Below are positions 43,811 through 54,489 of a stretch of 64,000 bases of DNA, piece by piece. The DNA is from Flabesymbios commensalis (lineage: Eukaryota; Annelida; Polychaeta; Terebellida; Flabelligeridae): NCBI GenBank assembly GCA_964017125.1, contig OZ024904.1, forward strand, positions 1,537,652 through 1,601,651, read 5' to 3'. Below the pieces are notes generated by a model. The model worked only from the letters and a program-made list of their open reading frames with translations. It was not told the origin of the DNA and did not search any database. Made by a program: the position numbers and the translations under genes. The stretch's first letter is position 1. Every line of letters starts with the position of its first letter.

Positions 43811-45976
43811 ATGGCAACTGCGTCAGGTATGCCAGACAGACAGCAGAGGTTGTTACATTTAATAGAGTGTCCTATTTGTTTGAATGAACTACAGGATCCT
43901 AGACTTCTGTCATGTCGACACATCTATTGTTATACGTGCCCTAAAGATTATCATGAGAAGGGAAACCATGGAAACGCTCTGCCATGTCCACAATGTAGAG
44001 AGATGACTACTCTGTATCAAGGTGGTGTAGATAATCTACCAAAGTTTTTCTTTATGAATGACTTGAAAGAGGTGGTTATGGCAGAAGATGGAGGAAAGGA
44101 GGATAAACCACAGAAACATAGAGGTGTTGCCTGTTCTACAGAGGATTGTGGTCAACCTGGTCTGAAATACTGTAAGCAATGTGAATATCTCTGTCAGCAA
44201 TGTTATGATGACCATAGCAAATCTAGATTCTGCAAATCTCACCAAGTTATTCCAGCCAGTGAAGGTGAGGCATTCACCAAGTCTAAGGTTCCCCTGTACC
44301 CACCATGTCACCGTCACAAGCATTATGTGATGGATTTGTACTGTCGTACATGTAACATGCCTGTATGTGTTACTTGTTCTCAAGGTGACCATCGAGGTCA
44401 TGAGTGCTGTGACCTTGAAAAACAAGCCGAAATGTGTAAGATCAAATTAGAACAGATCTGTAAAGACACGGATGGACTTATTGATGTTGTGAAAAAAGCT
44501 ATTGATAAAACAAAATGTCAAGAAAAACAGGCTAAGGCAGATATTGATGACGCGTGCGATGCTGTGAAGTCTACCTTTAAGATAATGCACAAGAAGCTAA
44601 ATGAAGAGGAAAAGAAAATGTTGTCAAATTTAGATCATGTACGTAGACGTATAAAAAAAACAATTGATGTCACTATAGACAGCCAAATGATGACCCATGC
44701 AAGTCTGGAAAGTCTGAAGTTGTGTCAAGTAAAGCTGACGAAAAAAAATAGTGCTTATGATTTTTCCACCGTTACAGACTCCATGCAGAGAGATGTTGAG
44801 AAACACTTCTGTAGAGAATTACCAGGTATTATTTGGAAAAGTGAGACAGTGAGGAAAGCTAAATCTGCTCAGTTACGCTATCAAGGGAAAGTTGATTTAG
44901 TGGAATCAGCAGAGACAGAAAAGGTAGAGGTGATAGGTTCTGTGGCGTCAGATAAACAGGTAGAGGTGTCAGGTTCTGTGGCGTCAGATAAACAGGTAGA
45001 GGTGACAGGTTCTGTGACGTCAGATAAACAGGTAGAGGTGACAGGTTCTGTGACGTCAGATAAACAGGTAAAGGTGACAGGTTCTGTGGCGTCAGATAAA
45101 CAGGTAGAGGTGAAGGAGGTGAGTAGGATACGGTTACATGCCCAGGATAATGATGTATATGGTATGGTGGTGTACAATCAGCGTGTTTATGTTGTACATA
45201 ATACAGGTTTAATAGTGTACTGTTATACACCTGATGGTTCACTCAGTCACAAGTATGAACATAAAAGTAGAGCATGTGCTTGTATCAGAGGAATGTGCCT
45301 GATGATAGATGGAGACACTGCCATGCTGGTTTTCTGTGATCTTATTAATGAAGCTCTAGTCTGGATCAGACTCATTGATGACGTCACCATGGATCACCAC
45401 CACACACAGCGCCTTGATTATAGTCCTTATGGATCAAACAATGACAGAGGGGATCTGATGGTGTGTGATCCTGAAAACCACAAGATTCACCGCTACAGAC
45501 ATGACGGTCAGACACTGGCCGTCATCAACCTGCCTGATAACGTTAGTCCGTACTGGGTGACACGTCATGGTGACGGTGGTGATCAGTATGTCGTCAGCGA
45601 CTGGGACAATGACCAGATTGTGGTGATTGATAATAAAGGACAGATGAAGACACGCTACAAGGGTGACATACACGGTGTGAGACTGGGTAAACCACTTGAC
45701 GTCATCACTGACCCTCACAGAGGTGTCCTGATTGCTGACTGCTTTCACAACCAGGTGCTGCTGCTGAGGAGGACAGGAGATGTGGTGAAGATACTGGATC
45801 AACACGTGACAGCACCATTCAGCCTGTATCTGGACACTGACCATCACAGACTGTATGTCTCTGGTAGAGACCAGCATAATGTACATCATGTGTTTATATT
45901 CAACTATAAACTCCTCACACGCGGCAAAGAACTCACTATGAAAATCACCAAACTAGACATGAAAGTAGAATTGTAA
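43811..45976 (+). CDS. TRIM-like RING/B-box protein with C-terminal beta-propeller-like region (721 aa)
   Basis: A single coding exon with a strong start context (ACCATGG). An N-terminal RING of C3HC4 type uses C20, C23, C35, H37, C40, C43, C59, C62. Two B-boxes follow, about 108-148 (C-rich, first type) and 166-200 (CHRHK...CRTC...CVTC...H..H). Then a helical, Lys/Glu-rich coiled-coil region covers about 205-330. A hinge has five 12-residue repeats (VEVTGSVTSDKQ, about 372-433) from a 36-bp DNA repeat. The last ~285 residues contain repeating motifs such as GDLMVCDPENHKIHRY and DQYVVSDWDNDQIVVID that look like NHL-type propeller blades. RING/B-box/coiled-coil proteins with NHL repeats (TRIM2/3/56/71-like) are usually E3 ubiquitin ligases. 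Substrate unknown; invertebrates often have many such genes. Confidence 0.92.
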   Translation: MATASGMPDRQQRLLHLIECPICLNELQDPRLLSCRHIYCYTCPKDYHEKGNHGNALPCPQCREMTTLYQGGVDNLPKFFFMNDLKEVVMAEDGGKEDKPQKHRGVACSTEDCGQPGLKYCKQCEYLCQQCYDDHSKSRFCKSHQVIPASEGEAFTKSKVPLYPPCHRHKHYVMDLYCRTCNMPVCVTCSQGDHRGHECCDLEKQAEMCKIKLEQICKDTDGLIDVVKKAIDKTKCQEKQAKADIDDACDAVKSTFKIMHKKLNEEEKKMLSNLDHVRRRIKKTIDVTIDSQMMTHASLESLKLCQVKLTKKNSAYDFSTVTDSMQRDVEKHFCRELPGIIWKSETVRKAKSAQLRYQGKVDLVESAETEKVEVIGSVASDKQVEVSGSVASDKQVEVTGSVTSDKQVEVTGSVTSDKQVKVTGSVASDKQVEVKEVSRIRLHAQDNDVYGMVVYNQRVYVVHNTGLIVYCYTPDGSLSHKYEHKSRACACIRGMCLMIDGDTAMLVFCDLINEALVWIRLIDDVTMDHHHTQRLDYSPYGSNNDRGDLMVCDPENHKIHRYRHDGQTLAVINLPDNVSPYWVTRHGDGGDQYVVSDWDNDQIVVIDNKGQMKTRYKGDIHGVRLGKPLDVITDPHRGVLIADCFHNQVLLLRRTGDVVKILDQHVTAPFSLYLDTDHHRLYVSGRDQHNVHHVFIFNYKLLTRGKELTMKITKLDMKVEL
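44925..45110 (+). repeat. 36-bp in-frame tandem repeat in the TRIM gene
   Basis: Five units of 36 bp, in frame, coding VEV(T/S/I)GSV(A/T)SDKQ. Units differ mainly at single bases, so copy number may vary between individuals. Confidence 0.93.
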
Positions 45977-46002
45977 TCATTTTTCTTCATTAGTTTAACC
46001 CT

Positions 46003-46250
46003 TTCAAGCCTGAATTTACATTGTCATCTTCATCCACTACAAGCCACGAATTGCTATCGCAATTCTCGACTTGTAGTGGATGAAGATGATTTGATGTGGG
46101 TGAAAAAGTAAAGAAAATTGCCATGTATTGGTAAACCAGTTTCATGGAAATATTCATTTTAAAACCCCTAGTTGTAGGGGAATTAGGTCTGTTTTCAGTG
46201 GTGTAAAATGATGCTTTAATGCATCGTGAGGGCTTAAAGGGTTAGGTCAC
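46003..46250. mobile_element. Hairpin MITE family H3, complete
   Basis: Starts TTTAACCCTTTCAAGCCTGA and ends GAGGGCTTAAAGGGTTA. It contains CATCTTCATCCACTACAAG and its inverted copy CTTGTAGTGGATGAAGATG, separated by a loop that is itself partly palindromic (GAATTGCTATCGCAATTC). Confidence 0.8.
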
Positions 46251-46374
46251 AAAAAAATCAGGCAATATATATTCTATGTCTTATATCGCTAATTCATAAT
46301 GAGGATTGTATTATCCATATTGTTTTACAATTATTATAAACTATAATATTACTTTCTGGGTTGTTTTTATCCTT

Positions 46375-46592
46375 AATCTACACTCAGGTATTTCTCCACA
46401 TTTTCATTTATCATGAGGTGGGAATTTCTACCGCAATTCCCACCTCAGGATAAATAAATAATGGATAATTACTGGATTTTAAGAAAAAAACAAAGTGTGA
46501 TATCGCAGAATACCCTGGTGTTTTGCTGAACGAATTTTAGTGAAAATATGCTAGGATTTTTTATGCGAAACTGGTGCTCAAAGGGTTAACCA
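46375..46592. mobile_element. Hairpin MITE family H4
   Basis: An inner palindrome TTTATCATGAGGTGGGAATT / AATTCCCACCTCAGGATAAA and the right end GGTGCTCAAAGGGTTAA. The left end is not clear. Confidence 0.65.
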
Positions 46593-46714
46593 TGTCCTGC
46601 TGAATTGTCAACTGGTATTTTGCGTTTATTTGATTTTAGCTTCGAAGGACGGAATATATTTCTATATCTCTCGAATTTAATTATATCAGCAACTGTGAAT
46701 CAACCACTAGCTAT

Positions 46715-46965
46715 TTCATGAATTTGAATGGCATTTAAAACCTGGAGACCAAAGGGTTATTTTCGATTTGAAATCCATCATAAATGTCTTTGTTAGTTAG
46801 TTTCGTTTCATTTAAATACCTGTGTTATGTGTCTACGACCATTAAAAATATTTAAAAATATTGTAAATCTTTCAGTGCGGGGACCGTCTTTGTTCGTCAG
46901 AATCTGACTACAGACGTCAGGTCCTGACGAGTAAAGACGGTCCCCGTACTCATATGGTTAAGGCT
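46715..46965. mobile_element. Hairpin MITE family H2
   Basis: Contains GGAGACCAAAGGGTTATTTT, TTAGTTTCGTTTCATTTAA and the shortened GAATCTGACTACAGACGTCA palindrome. Confidence 0.7.
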
Positions 46966-47122
46966 CCCCCTATCAGGGGGAGGCTTTTCGTTGTGTGAGG
47001 TTTAGTGCGCCGCCGCATCCATACCTTGTCACCCTGGTCAATATCTAAAAACCGATTGTACAATATACTGTACCTACAGGATACAGATTTCTATAGGACT
47101 TTGTCACCCATATCACTTCAAA

Positions 47123-47600
47123 GCCGCTTGAATGAATGAATGAATGAAATCTTATATAGCGCATGTATCCAGCCGGCGGCTGTTCAGAGCGCTGAACATC
47201 GAGAGTAACTTAGCAAGGCCTGTTATCATTCAAATTCCAACTCAGTCTCCTGGGAGATATACAGCTGAGCTGCCATTGAGGCGCATCAAGCTATTTTCAT
47301 TCCAAGCAAATTCGCCTTATGTGCCAAGTACTCACACATTGTGGATTTTCTGGGGTCTCGCTGGATGGAAACTGCGCCTACGTCCATTGAGGTTCTTTTA
47401 CGTCCAACTCTAGGTCAGTCAGACGAGCCATCTGATTAACGTGGTTCTCTGAGCCCCACGAGTGTATACAGCACCTGGCAGTCACCAGGCGGTCACCCAT
47501 CCAATTATGAACCGGGCGCGACGTTGCTTAACTTCAGTGATAAAGCCAATCACGATGAGCGAACGCCGTATTCCGATATTATGGCATAATTTCTACGGCT
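47123..47600 (-). mobile_element. SINE3-like element with 5S rRNA-derived head
   Basis: On the minus strand a 5S rRNA-like head (about 47600-47460) is recognisable by GAAGTTAAGCAACGTCG (box A region), GGATGGGTGACCGCCTGG (box C region) and a CCAGGTGCTGTATAC end. It is followed by a ~300-base unique body and a 3' end GCGCTATATAAGATTTCATT with an (ATTC)n tail. A 5S gene would end near 47460, so the attached body and simple tail mark it as a 5S-derived SINE rather than a working rRNA gene. Confidence 0.82.
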
Positions 47601-47814
47601 ACATACCTTTGTTGTATAATGCTTGTCGGACATAATTTAATTATGAGTGGTGGTCAATATTTTGTATATATATTGTGTAGGTGTGTAATAAGTAAACTAT
47701 AGCTCAATATGCACTGTGATATTCAAGAAGGGCAGATCGTTGGTCACGGGGGTTTGTATTAAACACATGTATAACAGGCTAATACTATTTTTTTCCACTC
47801 AACTTTTACTTAGC

Positions 47815-47905
47815 CTACGACGCGCTAATGGTATGGCTGTGAGATATGGCTTTTTGAAACAATATTATGATTTTATGGGATTACCTATTGATTGTAGGAG
47901 ATGAT
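47815..47905 (+). repeat. Dispersed repeat shared with 39700-39780
   Basis: GTGAGATATGGCTTTTTGAA and TTTTATGGGATTACCTATTG occur in both places in the same order. Confidence 0.6.
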
Positions 47906-47911
47906 TTAACC

Positions 47912-48516
47912 ATTTTAAATTATCGCGTCTTATTTAAATTTTCACCCACGTGTGTCTCACTGCCGCGACCCACAACTTTAGGTGTTTGAAAAATAGCCAT
48001 GTAATTGTTTAAGGGGACTGGCCCAGGCCAAAATCATAAAAAAATCGGTGATTTTATTTTGGATTCCTAATATGACCATATGATGTGAACATGTCCATAG
48101 ACTAGAACTGCAAAAGTTTTTTAATTTGTCTGCTGCGCATTCACCAGTTAGGCTAGATATAGATACGAAATTCACGTATTTCCTATTTTTGACAAGGTTG
48201 TCAATAATTAGAAATCGGAGATTTCGTCTCTATGTCTAGCCTAACTGGTGAATGCGCGGCACAAAAATTAAAAAACTTGTGCAGTTCTAGTCTATGGACA
48301 TGTTTACATCATATGGTCATATTAAGAAGCCAAAATAAAATCACCGATTTTTTGATGATTTTAGCCTGGGCCAGTCCCTTTAATTTGAGACCAACTACAT
48401 GAACTAATTGCAAATGTTGATGTTGAAATACATATTTTATTCCCAATCACAGTGATTAAATTTGCTAATTAAGCTGATTAAAACGATTATAGTCATTCTT
48501 AGCGGGTAAAGGGTTA
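47912..48516. mobile_element. Hairpin MITE family H1, split by a nested foldback MITE
   Basis: Left half 47912-48007 with CTCACTGCCGCGACCCACAA; right half 48388-48516 with ATTTGAGACC and the end GCGGGTAAAGGGTTAA. The intervening 380 bp is the foldback MITE. An uninterrupted H1 at 58146 reads TTGTTTAATTTGAGACC, which is the empty target. Confidence 0.8.
48008..48388. mobile_element. Foldback MITE (TTAA family), complete, nested in H1
   Basis: Arms of about 165 bp: starts TTTAAGGGGACTGGCCCAGG, ends CCTGGGCCAGTCCCTTTAA. Flanked by TTAA. Confidence 0.82.
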
Positions 48517-48775
48517 ACGTATGTAATTAACCTGAATTTTTTCAAGTAAACCATGGAGACCAAAGGGTTTTTTCAATTTGAAATCATCATAAATGTCTTA
48601 GTTACCTCTTTCTGATTCATTTGAATACCGATGTTATGGGTCTCAGACGGTCAGTAGAAATATTTTTACTCTTACATAACAGTGCGGGGACCGACTTTAG
48701 TTGGCAGAATCTGACGTCTACAGACGTCAGATTCTGGCGACTAAAGTCGATCCCCGCGCTGTACGGGTTAATATT
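48512..48775. mobile_element. Hairpin MITE family H2
   Basis: It directly follows H1, sharing its terminal TTAA. Contains ATTCTGGCGACTAAAGTCGA and ends GCGCTGTACGGGTTAA. Confidence 0.75.
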
Positions 48776-49063
48776 ATATTTATTATATTGTATGATACAC
48801 TGCACGCCAGCATGGGCACTGCTGAGTCAAGCACAGCATGGGAGTGTAATTGTATGGGTGCAGATACAATACTTATGTTATGACAATTATTGATTTATTT
48901 TAAACAGTCTGGTTTCGTCGTCTATATGGTCTTTGCATTACAACAACAACACGCTACTTGCGGTCGTTATCTGCTGTACTCAAATCCTCAATTGTGGCAT
49001 TTTGAATACATTCACATCTGACATCAGTAGATCTTACCATGACTCATTGTAATATCTGTATTC

Positions 49064-50315
49064 TAGCATGTGGTATAAAACTTGTGGTATAAAGTATGTG
49101 GTGTAATTCATGTGGAATTATGTATGGGGTACAAGACATGTGGTATAAAACATGTGGTATAAAACGTGTGGTATAATATGGCACAAAGCATGTGGTATAA
49201 AGCATGTGGTAAAAAATTGTGGTATAAAACGTGTGGTATGAAACGTGTGGTATAAAGTATGTGGTATAGAACATGTGGTATAAAACATGTGGTATGATAT
49301 ATGTGACATAAAGCATGTGGTATAAAACATGTGGTGTAAACATGTAGTATGATACATGTGGTATAAAAATGTGGTATAAAACATGCGGTATAAACCACGT
49401 GGTATAAAGTATGTGGTATAAAACATGTAATGTAAAGTATGTGGTATGAAACATGTGGTATAGTGCATATAGTATAAAACATATGGCGTTAAACACGTGA
49501 TAAGAAAATTCTGGTATAAAACATGTGGTATAAATGTATGTGGCATACATAATGTGGTATATAACATGTGGTATATTGCATGTTGCATAAAGCATGTGGT
49601 ACAAAACATGTAGTATAATACATGTGGTATAAAACATGTGAGATAAAACATGTGGTATAAAACATGTGATATAATGTATGTGGAGTAAAACATGTTGCAT
49701 TAAACATATTGTACACAACTCGTATAACACACTAAAGCATGTGGTATAAAGCATGTGGTATAAGGCATGCGGTATAAAGCGTGCGGTGTAAATCATGTGG
49801 TATAAACATATTGTACACAACTCGTATAACACATTAAAGCATGTGGTATAAAGCATGCGGTATAAGGCGTGCGGTGTAAATCATGTGGTATAAACATGTG
49901 CTGTAAAGTATGTGGTATATAGCATGTTGTATAAAGCATGTGGTATAATATATGTAGTGTAAATCATGTGGTATAGAAAAATTGTATAAACATGTGGTAT
50001 AAAAATGTGATATCAAGCGTGTGGTATAAAACATGTGTGCTGTGACATATTGTATAAAACATAAAGCATGTCGTATAAAGCATGTCGTATAATGTATGTG
50101 GTATAAACATGCGGTATAAGGCATGTGGTATAAAGCATGTGGTATAAAGATTATGGTATAAAACATGTTGTATAAAACATGTTGTATAAAGCATATTATA
50201 TAAAGCATGTATATATAAAGCATACGATATAAAGAATGTGGCATAACGCATGTGGTATAAAGCATGTGGTATAAAGCATGTTGTACAAACCATGTGGTAT
50301 AAACCATATGGTATA
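49064..50315. repeat. ~14-bp degenerate minisatellite (CATGTGGTATAAAA)
   Basis: More than 80 loose copies of CATGTGGTATAAAA and variants. Antisense frames of up to 270 codons rich in Tyr, His and Cys are by-products. Confidence 0.92.
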
Positions 50316-50615
50316 AAGTGTATTATTTAACTGGCAATTATAAATCACACATAAACTTCTCATTTAATGCTGCTCGATTCATTAGTTTTATATTTTATAT
50401 TGTGTATTTGTTAGATATGCTTTTCGACGAATAATACTGCGGTAAAAATATTATATTTAATTTTCCGAAATGTTTTGTTTGTATAAAAATCAGCTCCAAC
50501 ACTTGAATCGCGTCTTTTCTTTGTAATTAGCTACATAATTTGTGTCTATTGCTATAAACTCATATCTAGCAACAATAACTAGCTATTCATATGTCTTTAT
50601 AACAGTGTATAACTA
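50316..50615. other. Intergenic, nothing recognised
   Basis: AT-rich, no supported gene. Confidence 0.5.
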
Positions 50616-50617
50616 CC

Positions 50618-50728
50618 CACCAAGCAGGAGACGTTGAACCAATGTTGGTTGAATGTTGGGCCATCGTCTTCGACGTTGGCCCAACATTTAACCAGCATTG
50701 GTTCAACGTCTCGGTTGTGCTGGGTATA
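50618..50728. mobile_element. Palindromic MITE, GTTGG/CCAAC family, complete
   Basis: ACGTTGAACCAATGTTGG ... CCAGCATTGGTTCAACGT around CATCGTCTTCGACGTTGG. The outer ends are ACCCAAGCAGG and TGTGCTGGGT. Confidence 0.82.
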
Positions 50729-51427
50729 AGGCGTTAATATATTACGACATTATAGTTGTACTATGTAAATGATTGAGGCCGGTAGAGATATAGTTATCTT
50801 CAATTAATCTAGCATATGATTTACAAACCCTAGCTTTCAAAGTGTCATATGTGCCACTGATCTGAGTGATAAAGGTGACATTCTGATTGCTAGAGGTCGT
50901 TATGTGATGATTTACAAACACTAGCAGTCAAAATGTCATATTCTAAATGTGACATTCTGGTTGCTAGAGGTCTTTACGCAACAATAAATACATGCCCATA
51001 ATCTTATTGACGGTGTTACTTTTCGATTTTAAATTAAATCGAATTTCTCTTTTTAATTGGTATGACGATTTTCCTCTTTTTTATGTCGGTATAGATCGTA
51101 TAGACATTAAGCGCTGATTGGCTGTCATAGTTCAATTTATGCTCGGTTTTCGTCGTCCTGTCACCTCTTGTTTTGCATAATTAGCTCCCGCCGTCACCGT
51201 AGGTGAGCGAAGGGAGCTATGGATTCTACCTCCGTTTTTTTTTGGCCTCTTCTTTTGCCTATAACTTTGTGAGAAAATAAGCTAGGATAACAATTTTTGG
51301 TATGTGGGTTACTTCCAGGTGGCTAATGGACGGGTTAAAATATTTTTAATCTGAATTCAATACGCAAGGTTGCAGAGGAGAAAATGATGATGTGACGGCG
51401 TTGGGCCGTTGGGCCGTCCGTAAACAA

Positions 51428-51745
51428 TTCGTTTCCGGAGCATATCTCTGAAAGTACTTGTCCGATTGTCTTCAAATTTTACACACAACACCCCTAGGGG
51501 GTCTAGTTGTGCCTTTTGGGGTATTTGAACTTTGACCTACTTCTGGTTCAGAACTATGACCTATTTAGACGTTTTCACGCGCACTTCGTTTCCGGAGCAG
51601 ATCTCGAAAAGTACTGGGCCGATGACAGTCATATTGCACATACATGTTCTCTAAGGTCCCTAGTTGTGCCTTTTCAGGTTTTTGGACCTTGACCTGGAAG
51701 TTGACCCAGCACTTTGACCTAATTTATAACATCGGTAAATCCGAC
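51428..51745. repeat. ~159-bp direct duplication
   Basis: CGTTTCCGGAGCA occurs at 51429 and 51588, each followed by related text (AAGTACT, CTAGTTGTGCCTTTT, GACCT words). Confidence 0.7.
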
Positions 51746-51749
51746 TGAA

Positions 51750-53410
51750 AGATTTTGCGGAATATCATGAAAACCGCTCAAGATAGCTACACCATTACTA
51801 TAAAACAAATTGTGAGGTTCCAGGAGAGGATGCATCTTGAAAAATTTCAAGTTGATAAAATCAAAAATGGCCGCCTATCGGCCATTATTCACCTCGACAG
51901 GCCTGATATTGCGGAATATCATGAACACCGCTCAAGATAGCTACACCATTAATAACAAATAAATTGTAAGGTTTCAGGAGAGGATGCATCTTGAAAAATT
52001 TCAAGTTGATAAAATTCAAAATGGCCGCCTATCGGCCACTATTCACCTCGACAGGCCTGATATTGTGGAATATCATGAAAACTGCTCAAGATATCTACAC
52101 CATTACTATAAAACAAATTGTAAGGTTTCAGGAGAGGATGCATTTTGAAAAAATTCATTTTGTTCAAGTTCAAAATGGCCGCCAATCGGCCATTATTCAC
52201 TTTCACATGGCCGTTATTTGGTAAACCGTGCTAGATGGCTAGCCCATTACTATAAAACAATATGTGTGATTTCAGGAGAGGATGCATCTTGAAAAAATTT
52301 GACTCGATAAAATTCAAAATGGCCGCTTATCGGCCATTATTCACTTTCACATGGCCGATATTTGGTCAACCGTGCTAGATTGCTGGACCATTACTATAAA
52401 TCGAAATGTGAGATTTCAGATGAGGATGCATCTTGAAAAAGTTTGACTTGATCAAATTTAAAATGGCCGCCTTTTCGGCCATTATTCATTTTCACATGGC
52501 TGATATTTGGTAAACCGTGCTAGATGGCTAGACCATTACCTGATTACTATAAAACAAAGTGTGAGTTTTCGGGGGAGGATGCACCCTGAAACTTTTTAAC
52601 TTACGAATTCAAAATGGCCGACAATCAGCATTATTTACCTCGATAGGCCTGATATCAGGTAAACCGTGCTAGATAGCTAGACCATTACTATAAAACAAAA
52701 TGTGACGTTTCGAGAGAGGATGCCTTTCAAAAACTCTCGACTCAATCGAATTCAAAATGGCCGCCTATCGCCACTATTTACTTTCACATTGCTGATATTT
52801 GGTAAACCGTGTTAGATAGCTGGACCATTACTATAAAACAAATGTGAGATTACAAGAGAGGATGCATCTTGAAAAAAAATGACTAGATCAAATTCAAAAT
52901 GGCCGCCTATCGGCCATTATTCACTTTCACATAGCCGTTTTTTGGTAAACCGTGCTAGATGGCTAGACCATTACTATAAAATGAAATGTGAGATTTCAGC
53001 TGAGGATGCATCTTGGAAAATTTCGACTTGATCAAATTCAAAATGGCCGCCTTTAGGCCATTATTCACTTCCACATGGCCGATATTTGGTAAACCGTGCT
53101 AGATAGCTAGACGATTACTATAGAATGAAATGTGAGATTTCAGCTGAGGATGCATCTTGAAAAATTCTGACTCGATCAAATTCAAAATGGCCCCCTATCG
53201 GCCATTATTTACTTTCACATGCACAATATTTTGCAAACTGTGTTAGATGTTAGTCCATTACTATAAAACAAAATTTGAGGTTTCGGGGGAGGATGCATCC
53301 TAAGTTTTTGACTAATTTATATCGAACTCAAAATGACCGTAAATCAGCTATTAGTTACCTCGATTGGCCTGATATCGGGTAAACCGTGCCAGATAGGTAG
53401 GCCATTACTG
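51750..53410. repeat. ~165-bp tandem array (about 10 units)
   Basis: Each unit has CATTACTATAAAACAAA, GAGGATGCATCTTGAAAAA and AAAATGGCCGCCTATCGGCC followed by ATTATTCAC. Each unit carries a short GGCCG/CGGCC inverted pair. Confidence 0.88.
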
Positions 53411-53424
53411 GGATACTGATTAGG

Positions 53425-53870
53425 ATCATTAATTTCAATGGAGGTTTGCAATCTCTGACATACTGTCTAGTTCTATCTTACTCTTAGACTGGGCTTCTTA
53501 GACCTAGTTGTCTTGCGTCTTGTTGACCTAGCTTAGGACAACATTAAAAACCCTACACAAAATTGCTTAAATCAAACTCTAATTCGTCGCGGGAGCTCCT
53601 GGACTTATGTAGTCTTGTTGACAAAGATTCTGCCATTCCGCTTGTTCTGGTTCTGCATAGATCTACTACTATCGTCTGTTTCAAGGATTAGGGTTTTTCT
53701 ACGAATAATAACCCTGATCCTGCTAAATTAAATGACTGAAATTTTCAGCCACTTGAAGTTGTGTCCCGCTACCGCGACCCACAACTTCAAGTGGCTGAAA
53801 ATTACTGATATTTCATTCCCAATAACTGTGATTTAACCTGCTAATACAACGGATTAACAAGAGCACACTC
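53425..53870. repeat. H1 hairpin MITE and dispersed repeat edge between arrays
   Basis: 53425-53480 matches in reverse the flank of the 63-bp array. At 53735-53800 the H1 hairpin is CCACTTGAAGTTGTG / CACAACTTCAAGTGG with loop TCCCGCTACCGCGACC. Confidence 0.75.
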
Positions 53871-54408
53871 GACAATAGCCCGCAGCCATTATTGAACTTG
53901 AAGTCATTATTGCGGCCACAAGGTCAAATTATTGACGTAAAATGCGAAAAACGACAATTAATCGGCCATTTTGAATTTTTTTCCAGCCATTATTGAACTT
54001 GTCCGAGAACTGGTTATTAGCAACATGCGTAACAAATTTGAAGATGATACATGAAAAACTTTTCAAGGTATCGCGCCCACAAGGTCAAATTATTGACGTA
54101 AAAAGCGAAAAATTGCAAAAAATCGGCCATTTTGAAATTTTTTTTCAGCCATTATTGAACTTGTCCAAGATCTACTTATTAGTAACATGCATAACAAATT
54201 TGAAGAGGATACGTGAAAAACTTTTCAAGTTATCGCGCCCACAAGGTCAAATTATTGACTTAAAAGGCGAAAAATCGCAATAAGTCGGCCATTTTGAATT
54301 TTTTTCAGCCATTATTGAACACGTCCGAGAACTGGTCATTAGTAACATGCATAACAAATTTGGGAAGGATACATGAAAAACTTTTCAAGTTATCGCGCCC
54401 ACAAGTAA
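53870..54408. repeat. ~150-bp tandem array (about 3.5 units)
   Basis: Units contain CAGCCATTATTGAACTTGTC, AACATGC, AAAAACTTTTCAAG and GCGCCCACAAGGTCAAATTA. Confidence 0.88.
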
Positions 54409-54489
54409 ATGTTAACGCCGACGCCGACGACGCCGAATTTCAATTGCAATAGCCCACCTTTTTTAATTGAAATTAAAAGGCGGGCTAAA

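Larger units (their letters stand above)
51180..54488. mobile_element. Non-coding element with hairpin ends and internal arrays
   Basis: The left boundary hairpin AGCTCCC...GGGAGCT (51190-51226) and the right boundary hairpin AGCCCACCTTTT...AAAAGGCGGGCT (about 54452-54486) enclose two tandem arrays and (GCCGAC)-rich sequence near 54415-54440. There is no coding capacity. Calling it one element is an inference from the paired end hairpins; an H1 copy lies between the arrays at about 53720-53870. Confidence 0.4.

Noticed and set aside
47460-47600. Functional 5S rRNA gene
   Set aside because: The 5' third is diverged and the 3' end runs into a SINE body and (ATTC)n tail rather than a T-run terminator.
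49044-50307. Antisense frames of 270 and 191 codons
   Set aside because: By-products of the CATGTGGTATAAAA repeat.
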